Origin: CAYFPX01 sp964519895
Lineage (GTDB): Bacteria; Myxococcota_A; UBA796; CAJQPC01
Direction: 5' to 3'
Length of the DNA stretch: 64,000 nucleotides
Assembly (NCBI GenBank): GCA_964519895.1
Contig: CAZFLE010000008.1
Location: forward strand, 55,612 to 119,611
Of the stretch, positions 46,241 to 54,801 are shown one piece after another. Positions within the stretch are counted from its first letter, which is position 1; each line of letters begins with the position of its first letter. The notes beneath the pieces are model-generated. The model was not told the DNA's origin, did no database searches, and saw only the letters and a program-made list of their open reading frames with translations. Position numbers and translations under genes: made by a program.

Positions 46241-48070
46241 CTACCGATTGGCGTCGATGGCGGCCAGGATCTCCTGGACCTTGAAGGGCTGGCCGGTCAC
46301 CTTGGGCAGGCTCACGACGTCGAGAAGGAACTTGGCACGGATCAGCTTGTTCAGCTGGCCCATGTTCATCTCGGGGATGATCACGCGGTCGTAGCGGGCG
46401 AGCAGCTCGCCCAGGTTGCGCGGGAAGGGGTTCAGGTGCCGCAGGTGGGCGTGGGCCACGTCCCAGCCCCGGGCCTGGCCGGCGACGACCGCCTGGCGGA
46501 TGGCGCCAAAGGTCGAGCCCCAGCCCAGCACCAGGGTGCCGCCGTCGGCGCCAAAGGTCTCCTGCAGCGGGATGTGGTCGGCGATGCGCTCGACCTTGTC
46601 CTGGCGGATGTTGGTCATCAGCTGGTGGTTCGCCGGGTCATAGGACACGTGGCCGGTCTCGTCCTGCTTCTCCAGGCCGCCAACCCGATGCTCCAGCCCC
46701 TTGGTGCCGGGCAGGGCCCACATGCGGGCCAGGGTCTCGGGGTTCCGCTTGTAGGGCAGGTAGTCGCCGTCGGGGTTGTTGTGCTCGGTGGTCTGGCGGT
46801 GGTGGATCGCCGAGATGCTGTCGGCGCTCGGAATCTGCCAAGGCTCGGCGCCGTTGGCCATGTAGCCGTCGGTCAAGAGCAGCACGGGCACCATGTGCTC
46901 CAGCGCGATGCGACAGGCCTCGATCGTGGCGCCGAAGCAGTCGGATGGCGTCGCCGCTGCCACGATGGGCAGGGGGGACTCGCCGTTGCGCCCGTACATC
47001 GCGAACAACAGGTCGGACTGTTCCGTCTTGGTGGGCAGGCCCGTGCTGGGGCCCCCGCGCTGGGCGTCGACGATGACCAGGGGGAGCTCGACCATCATGG
47101 CCAGGCCCACGGCCTCGCCCTTGAGCGCCAGGCCCGGGCCCGACGTGGTCGTGAGCGCCAGGCTGCCGCCGTAGGCCGCACCGATCGCGGCGCAGACGGC
47201 CGCGATCTCGTCTTCGGCCTGGAAGGTGCTCACGCCGACGTGCTTGTACTTGGACAGCACGTGCAGCATGTCGCTGGCCGGGGTGATGGGGTAGCTGCCC
47301 AGGAACACGGGCAGGCCGCTCTTGAGCCCGGCGGTCACGAAGCCCAGGCCGACCGCCTCGGACCCGGTGATGTTCCGGTACAGCCCGGGGTCGAGCTTGG
47401 CGGGCTTGACGTCGTAGGTCTCGTGGTGGATCTCGGCGGTGATCGCGTAGTTGTAGCCGGCCTGCAGAGCCGCCAGGTTGGCGTCCAGGTACTTGCCCTT
47501 GAACTTGCCCTTGATCCAGGTCTGGGTCGTCTCCATGGGCCGGTTGAACATCCAGTAGGTCAGGCCCAGCGCGAAGAAGTTCTTGCAGCGGTCGGACTCC
47601 TTGGCATTCAGTCCGTGCGGCTTCACCGCGTCCTTGACCAGGGTGGAGAGCCTGATCGGGATGGTCCGGAAGCCGTCCAGGGTGCCGTCTTCGAGGGGGT
47701 TCGACGTCAGGTCCGCCTTGGCCAGGTCGCGATCGCCGAACTTGTCGGTGTTCACGATGCAGATGCCGCCGCCGGACAGGTCGCCGATGTTCTTGATCAG
47801 CGCGGCCGGGTTCATGGCGACCAGCACCCCCGGGGCGTCGCCCGGCGTGTAGATGTCGTCGCTCGAGAAGTGCAGCTGGAAGCCCGACACCCCTGCCCGG
47901 GTGCCGGCCGGCGCTCGGATCTCGGCCGGGAAGTCGGGAAAGGTCGCCAGGTCGTTGCCCAACAGGGCGGACGTGTTTGTGAACTGGGTGCCCGTGAGCT
48001 GCATGCCGTCGCCGGAGTCGCCGGCGAAGCGGATGACCACGCTCTCGCGGATCTGTACAGGGGTCTGCAT
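46241..48070 (-). CDS. korA: 2-oxoacid:ferredoxin oxidoreductase, fused gamma-alpha subunit
   Basis: 609 residues from ATG 48070 (upstream frame extension rejected; AGGA about 10 bases before). Residues 1-190 are the gamma domain (VIRFAGDSGDGMQLTGTQF), and about 210-600 the pyrimidine-binding alpha part (SYPITPASDMLHVLS, FQAEDEIAAVCAAIGAAYGG, TTTSGPGLALKGEA). This fusion is the usual KorA form. It is divergent from the methyltransferase across 92 bases. It suggests a 2-oxoglutarate oxidation route using ferredoxin. Confidence 0.94.
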   Translation of the reverse strand: MQTPVQIRESVVIRFAGDSGDGMQLTGTQFTNTSALLGNDLATFPDFPAEIRAPAGTRAGVSGFQLHFSSDDIYTPGDAPGVLVAMNPAALIKNIGDLSGGGICIVNTDKFGDRDLAKADLTSNPLEDGTLDGFRTIPIRLSTLVKDAVKPHGLNAKESDRCKNFFALGLTYWMFNRPMETTQTWIKGKFKGKYLDANLAALQAGYNYAITAEIHHETYDVKPAKLDPGLYRNITGSEAVGLGFVTAGLKSGLPVFLGSYPITPASDMLHVLSKYKHVGVSTFQAEDEIAAVCAAIGAAYGGSLALTTTSGPGLALKGEAVGLAMMVELPLVIVDAQRGGPSTGLPTKTEQSDLLFAMYGRNGESPLPIVAAATPSDCFGATIEACRIALEHMVPVLLLTDGYMANGAEPWQIPSADSISAIHHRQTTEHNNPDGDYLPYKRNPETLARMWALPGTKGLEHRVGGLEKQDETGHVSYDPANHQLMTNIRQDKVERIADHIPLQETFGADGGTLVLGWGSTFGAIRQAVVAGQARGWDVAHAHLRHLNPFPRNLGELLARYDRVIIPEMNMGQLNKLIRAKFLLDVVSLPKVTGQPFKVQEILAAIDANR

Positions 48071-48162
48071 GTGCGCTGTCCTGGGGGGTCTGTGGTGCGG
48101 GCGCGGGGCCCGAAATACGCCGGATGCGCATAACATGCCCCCCGGGCCCCAGGAGACACGAC

Positions 48163-49212
48163 GTGCGCTACCGGATGTTGGAGTGGCTGGCTTGTCCAGC
48201 CTGTCGGTGCGAGGACCTGACCCTGGAGACCTCTCGCACCCGAGAGCTCACCACCTACCACGCCTCCTGGAAGGCGTCGGAAACCGGGGTTCCAGGCCTG
48301 GATCACGACGGGCGAACACTGACCGACGTGGTCGCGGGCGCGCTCCACTGCACCGAGTGCAGCCAGATCTACGCGATCACCGACGGGATCCCACGCATGG
48401 TGATCGAGGGCACTGAGACCGGCCCCGCGTCGGGCCACCGGTGGACCCGCTTCGAGGGCAAGGAGCCCGAGTACGAGGCCAACTTCGCCGACATGACCCA
48501 CCCGCTGGGGCCCCGGGAGTACCTGGGCTTGAGCGTGCTCGACGTGGGCTGTGGCTACGGTCGCACGGCCTTCTACGCCGCCCGCTACGGGGCCGAGGTC
48601 CTGGCGCTGGACATCAGCCCCGACGCGGTCGCATCGGCCGCTGAGAATTGCGCGTCGATGCCCCGGGTCCACGTGGTCCAGGGCGATCTCTACAACCCGC
48701 CCCTGCGGACCGAGGCCTTCGACCTCGTCAGCTGCCTGGGCGTGATCCATCACCTGGAGCGCCCCAAGGACGCCTTCGACCTGCTGGCCCGGCTGGTCAA
48801 GAGCGGCGGCCGGCTGCAGACCTGGGTCTACGGCCCCCGTGGCGGCACGGTCGCTGCGGCTGCCAACGCCTTGCGCGGCGCTGCCCAGACCATGGACGAC
48901 GAGGCGCTGCACAGCCTGAGCAAGTCCATCTCCAGCGGCCTGCGGCTCTTCTCCCACACGCCCACCCGCCTGTTGCGCCACACGCCGGTCATGAAGCAGG
49001 TCGTCACCCACCTGCCGGCCCACGATCACCACAAATGGCCCTTCGAAGTCGTGGTCGCCGACGTCTACGACCGGCTGCGGGTGCCGGTGACCACCTGGGT
49101 CACTGGCGAGGAGCTCGAGCGCTGGTACGTGGACCAGGGCTTCGCGGACATCCAGGTGAGCCGGCGGGTGCGCAACGCGGAGAGCTTTCGGGGGCTGGGC
49201 GTGCGGCGCTGA
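48163..49212 (+). CDS. SAM-dependent methyltransferase with Trm112-like N-terminal zinc segment
   Basis: 349 residues. GTG 48163 with AGGAG 7 bases upstream is preferred over an ATG at 48124. Residues 5-80 form a Trm112/YcaR-like module (MLEWLACPACRCEDL ... LHCTECSQIYAITDGIPRM) with two CxxC pairs. A class I methyltransferase follows (VLDVGCGYGRTAFYAARYG, VLALDISPDAV, VVQGDLYNPPL). The catalytic type (O-, N- or C-methylation) cannot be told. A small-molecule or glycan/lipid target is common for this layout. Confidence 0.87.
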   Translation: MRYRMLEWLACPACRCEDLTLETSRTRELTTYHASWKASETGVPGLDHDGRTLTDVVAGALHCTECSQIYAITDGIPRMVIEGTETGPASGHRWTRFEGKEPEYEANFADMTHPLGPREYLGLSVLDVGCGYGRTAFYAARYGAEVLALDISPDAVASAAENCASMPRVHVVQGDLYNPPLRTEAFDLVSCLGVIHHLERPKDAFDLLARLVKSGGRLQTWVYGPRGGTVAAAANALRGAAQTMDDEALHSLSKSISSGLRLFSHTPTRLLRHTPVMKQVVTHLPAHDHHKWPFEVVVADVYDRLRVPVTTWVTGEELERWYVDQGFADIQVSRRVRNAESFRGLGVRR

Positions 49213-49222
49213 GCGGCGCTGT

Positions 49223-50023
49223 TCAGAACTTCATCGTCCCCCGCATCGCCAGGAACGGCCGGGCTGCACTGAAGGTCCGACTCACGAACTGCGGCTGGAC
49301 CAGCAACAACAGGCTGCGGTCGCCGTCGTGGGTGTTCAGCACGGCCATCGGACCCGCGCGGTAGATCACATCCTCGCTGGTCTGGGCCCGCCGGTACGTG
49401 CTCATCACGCCGATCAGCACGTTGTCGATCGCGTCCAGCTCCAGGGTCTTCTCGTAGAGCAAGACGGTGGTGTTCTGGAGGATCTTGTCGTCCAGCGCGA
49501 CGAGCATCTGGTACTCGGGCTCGTACCAGTAGTCGCCCACCACACCCTCGCCCGGGTCCTGGCGGATCCAGGCTCGGTCGAAGACCGTGGCCACGATGGC
49601 GGGTCCGACCTTGGCCCGCAGGACCGCCGTGCCGGTGATCCGGGTGTCGTGTCCCGGTCCGTTGGTGCGCTGGTCCCGCTCGGCGTCGCCATAGCCGTCG
49701 GTGGCGCGGTCGAAGCCGTACACCGACTTCACGTTGCCGAAGTAGGTGCTGGTCTCGTACTTGAAGCGGAAGACCAGCATCGCCATCGGCGACACCTCGA
49801 GCTGGCCGCCGCCGCGCAGATAGTCCGGTGTGAGCTGCAGCAGCACGTCGCCGCGCACGTAGACATCGGTGAACAGCGTGCTGTCCGGGTCCCCGTAGAA
49901 TGTGTGCTTCAGGCCGGCTTGGCCCGCCCACTGCAGGCCGGACTCCCACCCCGCCAGGCTGGCATAGGTGGTGGCGACGGGCTCGACAGCCAGGGCGGTG
50001 GACACCAGGGCGGTCAGCAGCAT
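49223..50023 (-). CDS. Outer-membrane beta-barrel-like protein (last gene of nucleotidase operon)
   Basis: 266 residues from ATG 50023, which overlaps the preceding stop (TGATG). A signal peptide (MLLTALVSTALAVEP) leads to regular amphipathic strands and a terminal Phe (RPFLAMRGTMKF), the outer-membrane insertion signal. It looks like a porin-like or lipid-A-modifying-size barrel of about 12 strands, but no family name is supported. The operon context (5'-nucleotidase, OB-fold lipoprotein, larger barrel) suggests a role in uptake of the released products. Confidence 0.78.
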   Translation of the reverse strand: MLLTALVSTALAVEPVATTYASLAGWESGLQWAGQAGLKHTFYGDPDSTLFTDVYVRGDVLLQLTPDYLRGGGQLEVSPMAMLVFRFKYETSTYFGNVKSVYGFDRATDGYGDAERDQRTNGPGHDTRITGTAVLRAKVGPAIVATVFDRAWIRQDPGEGVVGDYWYEPEYQMLVALDDKILQNTTVLLYEKTLELDAIDNVLIGVMSTYRRAQTSEDVIYRAGPMAVLNTHDGDRSLLLLVQPQFVSRTFSAARPFLAMRGTMKF

Positions 50024-51783
50024 CAGAACCTCGCTCGGAGCATCAGGTTGAAGCCGAGAGCGCGGAGCTGCTCGTCGTCCTCGAGGACCCGGATGGTACC
50101 GCCGTTGTCGGTGCTCTCGACCTTGGTCTGGTTGTAGTCCTGGGTGTAGAGCAGCTCCCCGACCACCACGACGGACGGGGACACGTCGAGCTGGGCCCCG
50201 ACCACGGCGCCCAGGATGTTGAGCGCGTCCTGGCCCTCGGGCGTGCCCTCCTTGTCTCGGGAGCTGTACTGCACGAAGGTGCCGCCGTCGGTGGTGTAGG
50301 CGGCCGGCTGCATCATGCCGACGCCGAAGCTCGGAGTGAGGTGCATCTTCTCGAGGTAGTGGCTGACCGTGAAGCGCCCGTAGAGCTGGGGCTGGGTCTC
50401 CACAGACTCCGGGATGCCCCAGCCGCTCGTGAAGCCAGGGATGTCGAAGAGGATGTAGGCCAGATCCTTGTAGACCAGGTCCACGCCGACGCTGGTGCTG
50501 TTGAAGACCGCGACCGTCTGCACGTCGCCGGCCAGGGCGTTCTGCCACGCCAGGGCGGTGCTGCCGGTGGCGTCGGGATCCAACAGCTGCTGGCTCAGGC
50601 GGTCCACCTCGGCCTGGACGAGCACGCCGAAGCCGTCGAGCTGCCTGTGGCTCAGGTAGCTGTCCCGCAGGAATTCCGGTGCGTTGCGGTACAGCCGGAG
50701 CTCGGCACTCTGGATGAAGCTCAGCTCGGCCGTGCTGCGGAACGCGACCTGGCCACTCACCCCGTAGGCGTGGATGAGCTGACCGTAGAGCGGATCGTTG
50801 GCGTCGGGCACGTTCTCCAGCTGGCCCTGCTGGAAGTAGCCGGCGCCGGCCTCGAGCTTGATCTTGTCTGCGACTTCGATGCCCGCGCCGCCCAGCAGGG
50901 CGTAGTAGGCGTTGTTGCGGTCGCCGTCCCAGTCGTCGGTGACCCGCTTGGAGATCGCGGTCTTGGCCCCGCCGAAGACGTAGCTGCCGCCCTTCTGCCA
51001 CTGCAGCCGGACACCGGGCATGGCGCCGACCTGGCGGGCCATGATCTCCTTGCCGCCGTAGCTCAGGTCATAGGAGTAGCCGAGCCGGAACCGGCTGGCG
51101 TCGACCGCGTAGCCGGTGATGGAGAAGGAGTGGTCTTCGCCCAGGTCCCGGACGACCCGCACGTACGAGCCGTCATCGCTGACGCCCACGCCGTCGTCGG
51201 TCTGGTCCGGGTCCAGGTACGGCGTGAACTGGACGACGACGGCGGCTTCGGTCCACCACTTGTCGAAGTAGCCATCGTCCTGGTGGTAGAGCACCAGGTG
51301 GGACTGGCTGATGTCGTCGGAGTACCGGCCCTCGTAGTTCTCGAAGAACGTCTGGTTGCCGCGCATGACGAAGTTCGGGCCCGGGCTGAAGTGCTCCGGC
51401 CCGGCACGCACGTTGGTGTCCTCCAGCGCTGTGGTGACCCAGGTGTCCAGGAAGTCCGACACCGTGCGGCGCTCGTTGGACTGCTCCGAGCGCTGGGGTT
51501 CCTCGCTCGGCGCCACCATGGCTTCGACGGCGGGCTCGGGCTCGGGCTCGGGCTCCGGCTCGGGCTCCGGCTCGGGCCCGGGCTCGGGCTCCTCCGCGTT
51601 CTCAGGCTCCTCGGCTGGGGCCTCGTCGTCGGTCGGCGCCTCGTCGTCGGCTGGAGCCTCCTCGGTCGGGGCCTCGTCGTCGGTCGGCGCCTCTTCGGCG
51701 GCGGGAGCCTCCTGGGGCGGGGGCTCGTCCTCTTGCGCCTGGCTCACGGCCAGCGCAGCACACCACAGCAGCAGTCCACTCAC
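50023..51783 (-). CDS. Outer-membrane barrel protein with acidic EP/ED linker
   Basis: 586 residues. GTG 51783 gives a GTGA overlap with the upstream stop, a good AGAGGAAG site and a signal peptide (GLLLWCAALAVSQAQ). Residues about 18-85 are a low-complexity acidic stretch (APTDDEAP units, then EPEPEPEP). Residues 110-586 are strand-rich with aromatic belts and a terminal Phe (FNLMLRARF), typical of an outer-membrane barrel. The linker may cross the periplasm or bind Ca2+. No named family. It is coupled on both sides to the other genes of the operon. Confidence 0.82.
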   Translation of the reverse strand: MSGLLLWCAALAVSQAQEDEPPPQEAPAAEEAPTDDEAPTEEAPADDEAPTDDEAPAEEPENAEEPEPGPEPEPEPEPEPEPEPAVEAMVAPSEEPQRSEQSNERRTVSDFLDTWVTTALEDTNVRAGPEHFSPGPNFVMRGNQTFFENYEGRYSDDISQSHLVLYHQDDGYFDKWWTEAAVVVQFTPYLDPDQTDDGVGVSDDGSYVRVVRDLGEDHSFSITGYAVDASRFRLGYSYDLSYGGKEIMARQVGAMPGVRLQWQKGGSYVFGGAKTAISKRVTDDWDGDRNNAYYALLGGAGIEVADKIKLEAGAGYFQQGQLENVPDANDPLYGQLIHAYGVSGQVAFRSTAELSFIQSAELRLYRNAPEFLRDSYLSHRQLDGFGVLVQAEVDRLSQQLLDPDATGSTALAWQNALAGDVQTVAVFNSTSVGVDLVYKDLAYILFDIPGFTSGWGIPESVETQPQLYGRFTVSHYLEKMHLTPSFGVGMMQPAAYTTDGGTFVQYSSRDKEGTPEGQDALNILGAVVGAQLDVSPSVVVVGELLYTQDYNQTKVESTDNGGTIRVLEDDEQLRALGFNLMLRARF

Positions 51784-52922
51784 TGGAGCTTCCTCTCGAT
51801 CAAGGGGTCCACCCGGCCCAGGGGCCGGCGGGGGCCACGTCCGGAGCCGTCCAGCTCCAGGGCCACGGGCAGGTCCTCGACGCCGCGGATCAGGAGGATC
51901 CACTTGTCGAAGACCTGGAAGAGCATGCCGTCGACCGATGTCAGCGCGACCCCCACGTGATCCCGGGGATCAAAGGACGGCACGGCGATCGTGCTGTCCA
52001 CGTAGAAGACGCAGCCGCTGCCGCCCTGCCCGAAGGCCACGGGCCACTGGCCGTAGTCGATGTAGTCCTCGTAGTCCAAGCTCCCCGCCGTGAAGGTGCT
52101 GGGGATCCAGACGTCCTCCAGCCGCACGGCAGCGCTCTCATAGGCCTCGAGGGTGTCGTCCTGGCCACACAGGGCCTCGGACAGCAGGCTGGAAGCGGGC
52201 GCTGCGACCGGCTCGTCCTCAGCCACGGTGTAGTGGGGGAAGCTCAGCTGCGTGGTGCCCAGGTAGTCCTGGTCGCTGCCGGTCAGCAGGTCGATGCGCT
52301 GGCCGACCTCGACCCAGGGGTCCGGGGCGCTGAAGGTGTAGACGAAGAGGCTGTTGTGGGCAGCCACCCCGTCGTCGAGATCGGTCACCCAGTAGCCGTT
52401 GGTGCCTACCGCCGTGACCCGCACGTCCCGGTCGGCTGTGCGGAGCTCTGCGAACTCGCCCGCCAGCTGGTTGGTCGTGCCGTCTTCGATGATGTTGATC
52501 TCGGCCAGCGTCGGCAGGTGGAACCACAGGGGCTCGCTCACGCCCGTCGCATAGGTCGGCTCCCGGTCCGTCGTGCCTGGGCGGTCGCCCTCGTCGGAGA
52601 ACCAGATGCGCGCCGGGCCAAATGCCGCTGCAAAGGTGACGTCGCCCTCCCAGACCCCGTCGGTCAGGGTCACCAGATCGGTGTCCATCTCCAGTCGGCC
52701 GGTGCGCACGTTGACTGTCAGCTCGCCCGTGAAGGGGTACGGGTCACCGTCCTGGTTCTCGGTCGTGACCCGGACCGTGCGGCTCTGGGGCTCCGAGGAG
52801 AAGGGCAGGGGCGTGTCTTCGCTCCCGGCCTCCCCGGCCGTCAACTCGACCCGGATGAAGGTCGGCTCTGGGCGCACGCGCTCAGCGGGGTCTGCGCAGC
52901 TCGTGAGCAGGAGGATCAGCAT
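51780..52922 (-). CDS. Lipoprotein with nuclease-associated OB-fold-like domain
   Basis: 380 residues from ATG 52922, overlapping the nucleotidase stop (TGATG). The very short signal MLILLLTSC is a lipobox. Residues 20-150 are beta-rich. Residues about 155-235 (RVTAVGTNGYWVTDLDDG ... SLFVYTFSAP ... YLGTTQLS) resemble the OB-fold repeat of extracellular nucleases such as YhcR/ExeM-type proteins, and the terminal GVALTSVDGMLFQVFDKWIL also fits that repeat. No nuclease catalytic domain is present, so DNA or RNA binding rather than cleavage is inferred. Confidence 0.78.
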   Translation of the reverse strand: MLILLLTSCADPAERVRPEPTFIRVELTAGEAGSEDTPLPFSSEPQSRTVRVTTENQDGDPYPFTGELTVNVRTGRLEMDTDLVTLTDGVWEGDVTFAAAFGPARIWFSDEGDRPGTTDREPTYATGVSEPLWFHLPTLAEINIIEDGTTNQLAGEFAELRTADRDVRVTAVGTNGYWVTDLDDGVAAHNSLFVYTFSAPDPWVEVGQRIDLLTGSDQDYLGTTQLSFPHYTVAEDEPVAAPASSLLSEALCGQDDTLEAYESAAVRLEDVWIPSTFTAGSLDYEDYIDYGQWPVAFGQGGSGCVFYVDSTIAVPSFDPRDHVGVALTSVDGMLFQVFDKWILLIRGVEDLPVALELDGSGRGPRRPLGRVDPLIERKLQ

Positions 52923-54634
52923 CAGAACACCGTCGTGATGCGGCCGTCGACTTCGGCGACGCCCTGGACCGTCGACGTGCCTTCGACCGGCAGGGACGGG
53001 AAGTTGGTGAAGCTCGCCCGGACCACGTCGCGGATCTCGATGCCGGTGTCGGACTGGGTCGTGTTGCGCTCGAGCATCGAGAAGCCCGAGCCGCCGTTGG
53101 CCACATAGTTGTTGGTCGCCATCTCGTAGGTGCCGTTGGGGTCCATCGGCTCGCCATTGATGACGATGTCCTGGGCCACGCCCAGACCGCAGTTCATGGT
53201 GAAGGTCATGCCCGAGACCTGGATCTGGGACTGGCACCCCCGATCGGTGGAGCGCTGGGTCGCGTAGTCCAGTAGCTCTTGGACCTCTCGGCCGCTCAAG
53301 AACATCGTGGTGATGGTGTTGTCGAAGGGGAACGAGTTGTACAGGTCGTCCAGGGTGATGTCCCACTCGCAGCCGGCGGGCTCGCCAGGACCCGTGCAGT
53401 CGACGTCGTCGGTGCCGATGTCCGCCCGCACGCCCAGGGTGTTGTTCATCGCGAACTCGGTCTCGACGCCGGGCCAGGACCGCATGGCGTCCGCGGTGAA
53501 ATTGCCGAGCATCGAGTCCCCGCCGCTGGGGCCATACCGGGTCAGCTTCTGCCAGGCGTGGCCCAGGACCTGGGACGTGTCGTAGGTGGTGTCCAGGTGG
53601 TCCTGGTACTCCTGGAGGATCTCCAGGGTCGCCGGGTCCTGGGGCACCGCGTTGTCGACCGGAAAGAGCGTGTAGCTATGGCTGACCACCGGGTTGTGCA
53701 CGGTCTCGAACCCGCCGCTGTCGTGCTCGACCCGCAGCTCCTCGCCCACGCGGATGACCAGGTCCAGGCGACCGACGAATTTGGCGAAGGCGCCGGAGTG
53801 CACGACGGGAATGCGCTTGCCGCCAGCGTGGTCGTTGGTGACCACCAGCGGCGGGTCGATGGCCACGTGGTGGTGGCCGCCGATGATCACGTCGAGCTCG
53901 GCGAACTCCGCAGCCTGCTCCAGGTCGTCGTCGAGCCCCATGTGGCTGAGCGCGATCACGACGTCGGCGCCAGCGGCCCGCAGGTGGGCGGCCTCGTTGC
54001 GGATCACCTCGGCGTGGTGGATGACCCGGACGCCCAGGGAGTTGTCCTCATCGTAGATCGAGTTGAGCGACGACAGGTTCGCCAGGCCGATCACGCCGAC
54101 CCGCAGACCGTCCAGGGAGTACAGCACCGACGGGAGCACGATCTCCTCGAGGGTGGTCGCCCACTCCGCCGTCGCGTTCTCGAAGTCGTAGTTGCCGGCC
54201 AACAGAGCGAAGCCGGCGTGGGCCCCCGCCTGGGCGGCGATGTTCTGGGCCCCAGCGTCGAACTCGTGGTTGCCTACCACGGCAGCGTCGAGCCCGGCCT
54301 CGGTGAGGGTGCGCATCTCGGCTTCGCCCAGGAACTCGTTGAAGATGATGGCGCCCTGGAAGCAGTCGCCAGAGTCCAGGTGCAGGACCCGGCCGGACCG
54401 CGCCCGCTCTCGCTTGAGGATGTGGGCGATCTCCGGGATGCCCCCGTAGGGTCCCGCGCCGTCGGCCAGGCCCAAGAGGTTGTCGGTGTAGGTCGGGTCG
54501 AACTCGTACTCGATCAGTCTGGAGTGGATGTCCGACGTGTGCAGGATCGTCAGCCGCACGTCCTGACCGACCAGGGCCGGGTGATCGACGGACGGCCCGC
54601 TACAGGCCAACAGAGCCAGGAGGACGGGGCTCAT
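52922..54634 (-). CDS. 5'-nucleotidase/UshA-family lipoprotein
   Basis: 570 residues from ATG 54634 with AGGAG upstream. Lipobox LALLAC (Cys11). Metallophosphoesterase ligands are all visible: D35 and H37 in TSDIHSR, D87/D90 in LDSGD, GNHEF at about 121, and GGHHHV at about 235. The C-terminal nucleotide-binding domain has GGDSMLGNFTADAMR and MNNTLGVRADI. It would release phosphate and nucleoside from extracellular nucleotides or hydrolyse 2',3'-cyclic nucleotides. First gene of a four-gene overlapped operon, divergent from the surface operon at 54802. Confidence 0.92.
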   Translation of the reverse strand: MSPVLLALLACSGPSVDHPALVGQDVRLTILHTSDIHSRLIEYEFDPTYTDNLLGLADGAGPYGGIPEIAHILKRERARSGRVLHLDSGDCFQGAIIFNEFLGEAEMRTLTEAGLDAAVVGNHEFDAGAQNIAAQAGAHAGFALLAGNYDFENATAEWATTLEEIVLPSVLYSLDGLRVGVIGLANLSSLNSIYDEDNSLGVRVIHHAEVIRNEAAHLRAAGADVVIALSHMGLDDDLEQAAEFAELDVIIGGHHHVAIDPPLVVTNDHAGGKRIPVVHSGAFAKFVGRLDLVIRVGEELRVEHDSGGFETVHNPVVSHSYTLFPVDNAVPQDPATLEILQEYQDHLDTTYDTSQVLGHAWQKLTRYGPSGGDSMLGNFTADAMRSWPGVETEFAMNNTLGVRADIGTDDVDCTGPGEPAGCEWDITLDDLYNSFPFDNTITTMFLSGREVQELLDYATQRSTDRGCQSQIQVSGMTFTMNCGLGVAQDIVINGEPMDPNGTYEMATNNYVANGGSGFSMLERNTTQSDTGIEIRDVVRASFTNFPSLPVEGTSTVQGVAEVDGRITTVF

Positions 54635-54686
54635 CGCGCTGTGCTCCTGGGGGGCTGAGGGCCGGCGCGAATAACGGGTGTGACCC

Positions 54687-54702
54687 GCCGGGGCACCCCG
54701 GC
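54687..54702. promoter_or_regulatory. Palindrome between two divergent envelope operons
   Basis: GCCGGGG and CCCCGGC flank CA in the 167-base region (54635-54801) shared by the nucleotidase operon and the barrel/protease operon. It could be an operator or a hairpin near the 5' end. No clear -35/-10 pair is visible in either direction. Confidence 0.3.
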
Positions 54703-54801
54703 CCGAAATCCCGCGCAGGGGCCCGCCGGGCGCGTTAACTGCGGCCGGTTCCTTCCCACTGGGTCCCTCACCCGGTGCGCCAGATGCACGAGGCCCTACC
54801 G

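Noticed and set aside
51530..51600. GGGCTC-type short repeats as a possible regulatory tract
   Set aside because: They lie inside the outer-membrane protein gene and encode the EPEP linker, so low-complexity protein explains them.
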